DNA of 64,000 bases from NCBI GenBank assembly GCA_019096065.1, contig JAGUCH010000004.1:2232001-2296000 (forward strand), written 5' to 3'. Position 1 is the first letter of the stretch. Every line of letters begins with the position of its first letter. This document shows, piece by piece, positions 1 through 11,822 of this stretch. The notes below the pieces were generated by a model that saw only the letters and a program-made list of their open reading frames with translations, did not search any database and was not told the origin of the DNA. A program made the position numbers and the translations under genes. The stretch comes from Paracyclopina nana. Taxonomy: Eukaryota > Arthropoda > Copepoda > Cyclopoida > Cyclopettidae.

Positions 1-15
1 CATAATATAGTGTAC

Positions 16-730
16 TCAATTCTCTTCCATCTCTTGATCGGCTTCAACTTCAGTGACGATTTTCGCCACTTTCTTCCTGGTAGCTGGGACAGCCTTCAAG
101 GCCTTGATGTTCAGGGAAGTATCCAAATCTTGTTGCTCCTCATCTTCTTCCATCTCGTCATCAAGCTCCATTTCTTTGGCAGCTCGTTTCATGCCAACAG
201 CTGGAGATTTGATAAGCGCAAGATCTCTCTGGACTTCCTTCACGTCCTTCATTCTCTCAATTGCTCTGGCCTTTCGTTGCCTTTCACGAATGTAGTGAGC
301 TTGCCTCTTTTCCTTGATTTCTTCTACTCTTTTCATGGCTTCGACTGCAATTAAAAAGGCGAAAAGTTAGACTCTGTAACTATAGATTTCATGAGAGGCT
401 CTTACTTGTTTGAGTCCACAGTTCTCGACTATATTTCACTGGCTCATTTCTACGCTTTTCAAACTCGAATGAAGGGTCCACCGCCAGCTCTTTGCCGGCA
501 CTCTTTCTGAACGCCTTCGTCCATTTTGCTTTCCTTGGGTTCTTCTTCTTCTTGAAATTCTTGTGACATTTTGAACGGCAGAACTTGAAAATCTAAATGG
601 CGAACTGTGAGTTAACTTTAAAATGTTGTTGGTGCACGCTTCCTCATACCTTGCAATCGTTGCGAACAAAGTGAATGCCTTTGCCCGGATACACTGGGGA
701 TCCGCAGAAGAAGCACTTTTCGACCCTCAT
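16..730 (-). CDS. RSL24D1: Ribosome biogenesis protein RLP24 (RSL24D1), 3 exons
   Basis: Exons read 730-650, 592-406 and 344-16 on the minus strand, joining in frame to about 198 residues. The first exon gives [20 protein letters not shown], the classic L24e-type zinc-ribbon start, followed by a second Cys pair in [18 protein letters not shown] and the family's conserved WTKAFRK-like stretch. The tail is Lys/Arg- then Glu-rich. RLP24 holds the place of ribosomal protein L24 in pre-60S particles and is exchanged for it in the cytoplasm. Its start lies 511 bp from the divergent hnRNP gene, so the two may share a promoter region. Family assignment is secure; the N-terminal CFFCG zinc site separates it from ordinary L24 only together with the long C-terminal extension, which is present. 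Confidence 0.9.
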
Positions 731-2725
<1,995 letters not shown>

Positions 2726-3119
2726 ACAGTCAGTCAGTCAGTCACTGGAGAAATTGTAGAATAAGAAGGAATCTAAATGCATAAGGACTTAAGTTAGTGA
2801 AGAGGAGGAAGAAGAGTCTAAGTGTGAAGAAATTAGTGTTCTGCCATTGCCATTACTATGTGCTCTCATGTTTACGTATATACCCGATTGTATTTGGAGC
2901 TTTTCTTCTGCAACGACAAGTTTAGACCAGCCTCTACTACTACTACTACTTCTACTACTACAACAATATATATTGTAACTCTGTGTACTCTGTTATGATC
3001 ATCAATGGAAACGGCATCCTACAACTACAATTGCTTTCTCCTTCTTGTACAGCACTGATTCTAACTCGTATTTTTTCTCTTTTTTACCACGGTGTGCATT
3101 TAGGTCTGCACGGGTGGTC
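2726..3119 (+). other. hnRNP 3' region and JOSD upstream region
   Basis: No coding exon seen. It holds a short AGTC repeat just after the hnRNP stop and a CTA-type microsatellite near 2932-2962, then the presumed JOSD promoter and 5' UTR. Confidence 0.4.
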
Positions 3120-3837
3120 ATGGACAACATCTATCATGAGCGGCAATCCAGACAATTGTGTGCGTTGCACGTACTCAACAATTTGCTGCAAGTATGCTCG
3201 ACCTTTTTGTCCAAAGTTGCTCCTCTACCCGCATTGTTTTGTATCCTTTAGGAGAAGGCTTTCCACAAGGCTCACTTGGACGAGATTTGTGTCCAGTTGG
3301 CACCAGAGGCCAGGCAGTGGTGGAATCCTCACCGGTCTCCACTCGGCCTTGGCAACTATGATGTCAATGTCATGATGGCAGCCTTGCAAATCAGACAGCT
3401 CCAAGCTGTCTGGTTTGACAAACGAAAGTATGGCTCACATTTTCAGCATTTGAGATACATTACAATATTCTCGTTTTTCTCAGGAATGTTCATGATGTCA
3501 ATCCTTCAGCGGCGTTGGGGTTCATTTTGAACGTGCCAAGTGCTTCCAGATTGACCAGTTGGCTTCCATCAACTTCATTTCTGTCCCAGAAGCATTGGCT
3601 TGCCATCCGAAAAATTGGGGATGAGCTCTACTTCAACCTCGACTCGCACTTGCCCGAGCCTCAAGTCATTGGAAATGTAATTCCTCAACTTTGAATTTAT
3701 TAGCACGCAATCATTGCTTTTATGCCCAGGAACAAAACTTGCTTTCATATTTGAAACTGGAGCTGGCTTTGGAGGGTCGGGAACTACTGATCGTGGTGAG
3801 GAATGACACTCTTGAGGAGCAGTTATGGAAGAATTAA
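3120..3837 (+). CDS. Josephin-domain deubiquitinase (JOSD1/2-like), 4 exons
   Basis: Exons 3120-3191, 3252-3427, 3484-3676 and 3730-3837 join to 182 residues, the normal size of JOSD1/2. The start MDNIYHERQSRQLCALHVLN contains the catalytic cysteine (C14) in QLCALH. The block LGNYDVNVMMAALQ is the conserved helix after the Josephin hairpin. The catalytic histidine is H120 in QKHWLAIR, and the acidic third residue lies in FNLDS at about 134-136. Josephin enzymes cleave ubiquitin from substrates as cysteine proteases. There is no ataxin-3-type UIM or polyQ tail, so it belongs to the small JOSD branch. It converges on the PBZ gene with only 108 bp between stop codons. Introns are 56-60 bp. Confidence 0.9.
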
Positions 3838-3945
3838 TGTTGACAACTGTGATATATTCTTACAAAGCTTTTATTCTAGCATTAAATACGGAGCATCATG
3901 TACTTACAAATTATCATTTTTTGCAGGGATTCCTTTTTTCGAATT

Positions 3946-4426
3946 TTAATCCTTATCATCAGTGTCACTGTCATGCTTGTCAGCATCATCCTTATTAGCA
4001 TCTTCCTCTTTGGCTCCATTCCTCTTTTTGCTCAGAGCTTTCTTCTCCTCGATTTCAAGGGTTTTTTTCATCACGGAGAGCTGAGTGATTAGAATCTCAG
4101 GCGCGTTGAGAGGAGCTCTGTCTTGCAGAAACCCCGGAAATGCCTTGTCCACTGCGGCAGAAATGAATGAAGACATACGCAAATTTTATGATGCAAAAGC
4201 TTACAGTGATCGTGAACCTTGTACCGCAAATGATCGTGATTTTTTCTGTAGCAAGCTGGTCCATATTGGCATTTGGCGGTCCGATTTGGAGCAAAAACCT
4301 TGTCAATTCGGTCCTAGAAAATAATGGGATTGATCGAGAGATACTTGAACAAAATGGCAAAGAATGACTTGAATTCAGAGCCTCTTATTGTCACAGTACC
4401 TGAAGAGTTGGAGTTGCAGAGGCCAT
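3946..4426 (-). CDS. Small PBZ zinc-finger protein (poly-ADP-ribose reader candidate), 3 exons
   Basis: Exons 4426-4400, 4313-4205 and 4151-3946 join in frame to 113 residues. Residues about 23-43 read AKCQYGPACYRKNHDHLRYK followed by VH, matching the PAR-binding zinc finger pattern C-x5-C-x6-H-x5-H seen in APLF and CHFR. The remainder has a short helix-like region and a very acidic, Lys/Asp-rich tail ending TDDKD. PBZ fingers bind poly(ADP-ribose) at DNA breaks; the acidic tail recalls the histone-binding tail of APLF, but the FHA domain of APLF is absent. Function here is inferred only from the finger. The start is the first ATG in a nine-codon first exon, which is the least certain part of the model. 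Confidence 0.7.
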
Positions 4427-5048
4427 TTTGAGCAATAAAGAGGCTTGAAAAGGCTTTCAAAGGCTCAAAATGTCACTATGATGGTGATTCGCAGATTTTT
4501 TTAAGTCGATGAATTCCCGAAATCAAAATAGTGTAATAAAGCAGTTTTGCCAGGTTTTTTACATAAAAAGACGCCGCACTTTTGTCAAAAAGAGCCGCGA
4601 TCGCCAGTTTCGAATAATGGCACAAAATGGCCAATTTTTATGAAAATTTCGCGTAAAAACTCCACTGAGTTTCACCAAAAAAATTCCATCAACCCGAAAA
4701 TCTCCGCAAATTCGTAAAAGAGACAACCTAATTTTGGCTATTTCGGAGAATTCTGAAAAAATAGCCAATACGTCAAAATTGTTGCCTTGGCGTAAAACAA
4801 CCACGTCTGGCAGCACTGTCAAATTTATAGCTCGGTCTTGAGCTCGGTTTAAGGTCGGTTTCTGAGCTGTTTCGGTCAAATATCTTTTATGACATAGATG
4901 AACAAATTAACGAATGGTTCAAACACAGGAAATGGAGGCTTTTCAAATTGTCAAAGTAACAACGTAAGACAGATAACGCCTTTTTGTTTTTTATGCGTAT
5001 CAAGCAGCGTATGCACCATGCACGAAATCTTTCCGTCCGTGGTCCAAT

Positions 5049-5455
5049 CAGGGTGACCAGATGTGGCTATTTTTAGCCAAAGGGGCTAATTTTTATTTTT
5101 GACCCATGTGTGGCTACGGAAATTTAGGCTGAATAGCCATGGCCATTCGTGGCTATTTTTGAAAAGTCCGAAAATTTGATATTTACTTACATCAAAAAAG
5201 CAGGGAAAAATTGAAATCTGCAAAAATGGCTGGCTTTTTAAAAATATTTTGCCACCAATATAAGAAGACAATCATTATTAAATCCATGATTTCATCTACC
5301 GCAATCCGAAAAATTGGAAAAAAATTCATAACAACTAATATGATCTTGAAAATTCTTCAAAATGGGCTATTTTTCACCAATTTGTGGCTATTATGAGCAA
5401 ATTTATTGTAGGGGGAAATCTGGCTACAACCCGCTCAAATTTTCTGGTCACCCTG
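5049..5455. mobile_element. hAT-type MITE, 407 bp
   Basis: The ends form a 13 bp perfect inverted repeat: CAGGGTGACCAGA at the left and TCTGGTCACCCTG at the right. CAGGG...CCCTG termini are typical of hAT transposons. The flanks are GGTCCAAT (5041-5048) and GGACCAAT (5456-5463), an 8 bp target duplication with one mismatch, as expected for hAT. No coding capacity is present, so it is a non-autonomous element. Confidence 0.8.
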
Positions 5456-5592
5456 GGACCAATTTGACATTTGTGTAGAACTAGAAACGAGTCAGGATTT
5501 TCAGCTTGATCAAGCTTCAAGCTTTAAGGAAAGCATTCACAGAATATTCAATAGTTATTCTAATTGCACCGAGGTCTTTTTGAAAATGTTAT

Positions 5593-6168
5593 GGACCATC
5601 TATAGGGACTACCCCTAGATAGAAAGCTTGCCAATAGGCTTTGCCCATGGGCCCCTGGGAGGGGAGCCCTGAGATTTTTGGGAATTTCTTATGTAGTACT
5701 TTTGACCCCTCTCACAGCCATTTGAAGCAACTTTTATCTACCTATTTTTAGGCCATTGTTAGGCTCCCCGAGGGTGTCTTTGGAAATGGGATAAAAGTTG
5801 TCGGCATGCATGTCCACAGTGCACCAAGGGGCAAAATGCAATTAGGGGTTCACTTTGGAGGAAAATTGAGGGAATTCCCCCGGATGAATTTTGTTCATTT
5901 TTAGCACAGAGTCAGTCAAAGATGAGAACTTTGAAATAAAATTAAATAAAAAATGGTTCATTTTTCTTTGAAGCCACACACTGTCTGTCAAAGTTTGCTA
6001 ATTACTGCCTTCATAACTATGATAAGCAGATTTGAGATTGATGACGTAAAAATGTAATTTTATTCTGATTATAACATGTTTTAAACCAGAGGCTTAGATT
6101 ACTAAAATCTAAGTCTCTGTTTATTCTCTGTTTTGAAAGTATCTAGGAGTAGTCCATCTAGATGGTCC
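5593..6168. mobile_element. Terminal-inverted-repeat element, about 576 bp
   Basis: The left end starts GGACCATCTATAGGGACTAC and continues to CCTAGATA; the right end, read on the minus strand, gives GGACCATCTAGATGGACTAC and the same continuation. That is roughly a 29 bp inverted repeat with three mismatches. The interior has no reading frame of interest. The target duplication is not clear, so the superfamily is left open. Confidence 0.6.
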
Positions 6169-7869
6169 AAAAGAATTTCAAAAAGCTCTCGCTGCCACAA
6201 GAGTGATAATTAAAAATTCTGTTAATGTTTTCCTTGACAATGATGTTTGTGAAAATAAGCCATAAATGGCAATTAGATCGCATATGATCAAGCAAAAAAG
6301 CAAATATTATCAACATAATGTTTTCACCGTTTTTCCAAAAATGGCGAAAAAACGAAAAATGTCTGTTGTAAATGGCAGTTTTGATAAGTGCCCGTTAGAG
6401 AGGACTTTTTTCACCGTTTTTCCAAAAATGAAAACAAAACCAGATTTTTGACGAAAAAAAGTCTTCCAGTGTTTCTGTAGTTTGCCCCGATATGTTGCCA
6501 AAATATGCATGTGAGCACAGCCTTAAAAAGATGAAATGAAAAGCTGCAACTTTGAAGAAGAAGTAACCAGATATGCTACTTAATGCAATGCAAATGTCTC
6601 CCTCTCTGATGATATCTCCAGTCTAGCTTAGCGTAGCCTTGCTGCTGAGAAACTTGGCGAGTGTTTCTGAGAAAAGAACTTCCATGAAAATGGGCCATAG
6701 AGAAGAGCATCAAATGAACTTCAAATCCCTTGACAGAGATCGTTTTCCAAGAATTCTACATTTCGTTCAAGGTATTTTCATGCTGAAAGCCACAAAGAAA
6801 TAAATATGCGAGCAATGCAGGACAGGCAAAAAATGCCTTAATGGCCCCTTCACCCATGGGGAAGGCAGAAAGAGAGATAACCCAAAATTGCTCAAGTGTC
6901 TTAAATGGCCTCTGTGCTTCAAGAAAGCTTGAAAAATCGGCAATGAACCACAAAACTGCACTGTTGGAGTACACACTTAGCTGCTAAATTGCAGCTTATC
7001 AAAAAAATGACATCTAGAGGAGCAAAAAAAGATCACTTGTCACAATCTCGTTCATTAATTTTCCAAGCTCAGTGGATTCCCTCCCATTAGAAAAATGACC
7101 CAAAAGACATGACAGTTTCTGCTTTACACCAGCAAAAACACACAAGTTGTGAAACAGATATGATTGATGCTTCAGCCCCAAAAGTTTGGGTGCAAAAATG
7201 CATAGCATCTCAGATAAGACTAGGAATTATAGTATATGCAGAGAGAGACTTTCTCCACTTTTACCTGGAATTTGAAGTCATTAAAAAGCAAGAAGTGTGC
7301 ACCTTGCATGCTACATGTTGACAGAAATCCAGCCAAAAGTCATCACCAAATTTTTCACAGAAATGTACAAAGTATCCAAAAGAGCTACTATTGTTGTTGT
7401 GGGTCTTTGACAAGAAAAAATTCTCATTGCCTGTGTCAATCCAGAGAGCTTACAGATGTGTACTGCAAGTCTGTGAGAGAGGAAAAATCCACGGATAACT
7501 AAGTACACATGGTGTTTTTCTGTAGAAAAAAGCAAAGTGGGAGGCAACAACAGACATTAGGACAAATTAGCATCATTGTCTTTTCAGTCCCACACCAAAA
7601 AGTCATAAATAAAGAGAGTAAACTTTATTGCTGTCTTGGGTTAAAGAATGCTTGTTTCAAGCTTCAGGTGAGCAGCTAGGGATGTAAAATAAAACCTTAT
7701 ACATGCATGCTAACCTGAGCTGAGGTGAGAACAAGAGTGTCTTTGAAGCACTCAATTTCAGGAAGGTTTGACATGAGATCTCAAGTGTAGTAACTGATGT
7801 CTTGAGACTTCATTAGCCAAGCTTTTTAACACTGTAGATACGTCTATTGGGTAAAGTGTCCTAAATATT

Positions 7870-8024
7870 AGCCCGGTTCCAACAACAAAATAAGTATAGT
7901 ATAAGTACGATTAACCAGTATAGTATGGTGCAGCTGAGCGCGCGAGCTAGCACGGACCATACTATACTTATAAGTATAAGTAAGGTGTCCATACTATACT
8001 GATTTTCATTGTTGGAACCGGGCT
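7870..8024. mobile_element. 155 bp hairpin MITE, copy 1
   Basis: Begins AGCCCGGTTCCAACAA and ends TTGTTGGAACCGGGCT, a perfect 16 bp inverted repeat. The interior is itself largely self-complementary, with repeated AGTATAGTAT and its complement around a GC-rich centre. It is flanked by ATT on both sides, a 3 bp duplication. A second copy of the same length lies at 19419-19573 and a right-end fragment at 29342-29365. Confidence 0.8.
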
Positions 8025-8702
8025 ATTATACAGCCTTATCTTGACAACAATGGAGTGTGAGTTACCACTTAGACAGACTTAAAGCAGGCAAAACGTGAAA
8101 GCGTGCTGAGAATTTAACAATAAAAGAGGTGGACAGAAATGCCAAAAATGTTGGCTTTTTTGCACTTACCAATCGTTTGCTGTACAAACAGATGCTAATG
8201 AATCTTAAAAGCTTGAAACTCATTGCCTCAAAAATGAGGGAGTGAAGAACAATTATGTTGACAATTTAAATATCATTGCATTGCTTAGGCCAGGCTATAT
8301 CATTTCAAATACTGAAGAGACTGAAAAGTCCCTTGGGACATAATGAATGCAAGAAAGTATAACCCAAGATCTTTAAAAGAATGTTACTAAGCTAAGTAAT
8401 GAATCAACAGTTGCTTTTCAAGAAAGTTGAAATACACAGGGGAAAGTCATGTTATGAGCTCGATTTCTTTACCCACTTTAAGCAAAGAAACAGAAATCAG
8501 TGACTTGTTTTTTCTTTGAATAAAATCTAACCTTTGAAATTGAAATTTGGCAAAAGAAGTAGTGCAGAAACTGCTCATTTTTTAGAATGCTTGGCTTGAA
8601 GCAAAGCTTGAAAATGAGCTAACTGTTCTCTGTAGTCGCTTGAGTCGAGGAAAGGTCCGCGTGTGTCAGTCTAGTTCAGTTTCTCGAAAAGAAGAAGAAG
8701 CC

Positions 8703-10286
8703 ATGGACAGCATATGGACAATGCTGTCTTGCAATAAGCAAGAAAACAGCAAAGTTCAGCTTGTCCAAACAGACAATGCTGGAAGAGGATTAATAGCAGC
8801 TCAAGACATCTCAAATGGAGATGTGATATTCGAGGAAGAGCCATACATTGTAGGTCCACCTCAAAGTCTTGGCCGCTACTTTTGTGCACATTGCTCTCAG
8901 CCTCTCAATGCTGGACTCCTGCAAGGTAAAACCAATGAAAAAATACTTTCCTGGAAGCTAGAATAAGAATCTTTCCATGTTAGATTGTCCACAAAATTGT
9001 GGTTTGAAATTTTGCTCTAATGCATGCCTAACCAAGTCTCCTACCCGTCATTCTGCTGAGGAATGTGAGTTGGCCAAGACTATTGAAGATACCAATCCCA
9101 ACCAATGGCTCACTGTCTTGAGAGTCCTTTTGAAAAGGCAAGTTGACCCTGATAAAACCTGGCCTGCTTTCCTGCTGTTACAAGATCATTTGGAGGAACG
9201 CAAAGATTGTCCAGTAATGGCAGCAAACAAGGTTAATGTCTGGAAAGTTCTCAAGCACTATTTGCCCTCAAATTTGACAGAAGGAATCACTCAAGATGTA
9301 ATCCTAAGAATATGTGGCATTCTTGATGCCAACTCTTTCAGAATTGATAAGTATGGAAGCAGAGGCTCTTTCCTGGCCCTGTCCATGGTCAATCACAATT
9401 GCTTGCCCAATGCCAGGGTTGTTTTCAACAATGAAGGCAAGGTCACATTGGTTGCCAAAAGGGTTATAAAGAAAGGCCAACCCATCAGCATAACTTATTG
9501 CTCACATTTGCTCAACACCCCAAACAGGCTTTCCAAACTGAAGAGCTCCAAGTTTTTTACCTGCCTATGTGATTTATGTCATGACCCCAGTGAAAAAATG
9601 ACTTACCTCTCTGCCATAGTATGTCCCAAAGGCTGTAAAGGGCTGATGCTACCTCATTCTTTCCATGATAGTAATCCTGATTGGCATTGCAATACTTGCA
9701 AGTTTGTGACCAGCAATGAAAAAGTACAGAAGCTCTTGGAGGTTATCAGCAACAACTACATTGCAATAGCCAGGTGAATACATTTAATTGTATGTAAGGT
9801 TTGCTATTTCAAGTAAATGTCATGTTTTTTCATCATAGCAATCCAAGAGTGCTGCCCCATGAGAAAATTCAGCAGCTGGAATCTCAGCTGAAGAAAAGAC
9901 AAGGATCAGTATTGCCCTCAAGCCACCAAATCATGCTAGACCTGAAAGTTGACTTGGCAAACTTGTATGACTCCTACAGCCCTAATTTGAACACTTGCCA
10001 TAGAAGGCTAGAGTTCTTGAGAGAAAGACTGGCAATTTTGGGCAAATTAGAGGGAGAGCAGGCTGATTCAAGGCTCAAAGGATTCCTGCTTTTCAGAGTG
10101 CATAACTTGCTAGTGGAAAAAGTGACTCACTTACAAAGGAAAAATTCCCTGACAGAAACTCTGCTGCAAGAAATTGGGCCTGAAATTGGAACCAGTCTGA
10201 AAGAATCAGCCAGAATACTGATGCATGATCAAGGCTGTCCCATACAACTCATTGAAACAATGACTAAATTGTCAAAAGGCTTGTAA
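8703..10286 (+). CDS. MYND-SET domain protein (SMYD/msta-like), 3 exons
   Basis: Exons 8703-8925, 8984-9773 and 9839-10286 join to 486 residues. The order is an N-terminal SET portion (AGRGLIAAQDISNGDVIFEE), then a MYND-type zinc finger starting CAHCSQPL and running through DCPQNCGLKFCS to a His-x5-Cys end, then the SET core with SMVNHNCLPNARV, and a post-SET cysteine cluster TCLCDLCHD. The C-terminal 150 residues are helical. This split-SET/MYND order is that of SMYD methyltransferases; the arthropod msta/SmydA group is the closest match by layout. The usual catalytic tyrosine motif is represented by SITYCSH, so activity is possible but not certain. An AATAAA signal follows the stop at about 10306. 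The intron before exon 2 starts inside the zinc finger. Confidence 0.85.
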
Positions 10287-10437
10287 CTGATAACTCACAC
10301 TTTTTAAAATAAACAGCCTAAGAAAGCTGCCTTTTTTCATGTTTGATCTTTGAAATTTGATAAGGTCCCATCAGCTTAAAAATGCTGGACTGAAATAATT
10401 GAGAAAAGATTTTCCCTGAAGAAAAGATGAAAGAGAC

Positions 10438-11588
10438 ATGAAAGTGTTAATGCTCTTTCTCTCTATTTATCTTAGTAGACTCATTTGGTCTCATAGTCTT
10501 TCAATGCATAGAATTTTTGGGGGTTATGATGTTAATTTGGAGGAGCCAAAGGTAAACATTTAAAGCAACTCAGACTAATTGATTAATGAAAATGCTGCTT
10601 CGAAGCCTTACATTGGTTACTTGTGTGTTGGCATCAACACTGAGACTCCAGCTTGCACTGGTGTAATCATCTCAAGAAAGCATTTCCTGACTGCAGCCCA
10701 TTGCTTTCACAATAGAACCTCACAAACAATGTACTCATTCTACCAACAAAGATTGGTACATTTCTTTGCTCAATAAGCTTCTTCAAAAAGCTAAACAAAA
10801 TCATTTTCCAGATAATAGTAGGAAGGTTTGATTTGAGCAAGGAATTCAACGTTCAACAGACTTATGCTGTATTAAAAATCATTTACCCGCCTAATTTTCA
10901 AATTGGAGGCATTGATGAGTTTGGATCAGACATCATTCTGGCCATGCCTGACAGAAATTTCCATGTTCCATTTTACAAAATGAACGCCCATGCAGTGGGC
11001 TTGCACAGCAGCATAAGTTTGCCTGTCACTCTTTAATCAGTGTGTCAAATTTGGAAGGTTATTTTCAGTTGATGAGCCATGTGTAGCCTTTGGTTGGGGA
11101 GAAGTTGGGTACAACCAAAAAGTGACAAAAATCAAAGCCATAGTCTTGCAAAGGAAATCATATGACAATATGAATAACTTTCCAGCAATAGCAGAGGTAG
11201 TAAAAAAGAATCCTAATGTTCTCAGCAATAATTGGTTCTTTGCTCAGTCTTCAAATGGAACCATCTGTAATGTAAGACAATCTAACAGCTAATGAAGTGA
11301 TTTCTTTCATTATAACTTAGCTTAAAGGGAGATTCTGGTGGCCCATTGATGTGCACAAGAAATGGAAATGAGATTTTAGTGGGTATCCTCACCTTTGGCT
11401 CAGGAAACTGCTCCAGTTTAGCTGAAGCTACTGTGGTGACAGCCATAGCTCCTCATCTCAATTGGATTGCAAGAACTATTCAAACTGATGCAAGGCAAAG
11501 CTCAGATTCAAACACCAGCAAAAAGGCTAAATTTAGGAGCTTCATCTATGTTTCTGTGCTTAATGTGATAGTTCTAAGTCAAAAATAA
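10438..11588 (+). CDS. Secreted trypsin-like serine protease, 5 exons (one junction uncertain)
   Basis: Exons 10438-10551, 10606-10755, 10812-11016, 11069-11271 and 11328-11588 give about 310 residues. A signal peptide (MKVLMLFLSIYLSRLIW) precedes an activation site before IFGGYDV, the mature N-terminus of S1 proteases. The triad is visible: His in LTAAHC, Asp in SDIILA, Ser in GDSGGPL. A short hydrophobic C-terminus (FIYVSVLNVIVL) follows the catalytic domain, perhaps a membrane or GPI signal. The join between exons 3 and 4 is doubtful: the splice used here shortens a surface loop, whereas reading straight through would need a one-base shift near 11035. The gene may therefore be intact with a 52 bp intron, or damaged. 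It sits in a same-strand run with its neighbours. Confidence 0.75.
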
Positions 11589-11775
11589 ATTGATACAGCA
11601 AAGATTGCCTAAATCTATCATAGATAACATGCCAAATGTGCACTTGAGAATTGGGTACAATAGAAAAGGCTTCCAACAGCTTTTAGGATCATAATTACCC
11701 TGTGATTACCCTAAAGAAAGCATCATGTCAGCACAAGTGTACATTTAATAGCCCTACACAAAGGCATAGCTGTAA

Positions 11776-11781
11776 TATAAA
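11776..11781 (+). promoter_or_regulatory. Possible TATA box of the class II-like peroxidase
   Basis: TATAAA lies 42-47 bp upstream of the ATG at 11823, a fitting place for a short 5' UTR. Position is the only evidence. Confidence 0.4.
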
Positions 11782-11822
11782 TTGATGACAAAAAATTGAG
11801 GCCCCTTTAGTGTATTCACACA

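Larger units (their letters stand above)
4427..8702. other. Gene-poor stretch with small transposon remnants
   Basis: About 4.3 kb without a convincing exon on either strand. It contains three inverted-repeat elements listed separately (5049-5455, 5593-6168, 7870-8024). A phrase of about 20 bp (TTTTTCACCGTTTTTCCAAA) recurs near 6322 and 6406. The rest is AT-rich and unrecognised; the last part before 8703 should hold the SMYD-like gene's promoter. Confidence 0.5.

Noticed and set aside
7014-7550. Several 60-90 codon frames in the gene-poor stretch
   Set aside because: Short, mutually overlapping, no splice sites or family resemblance.
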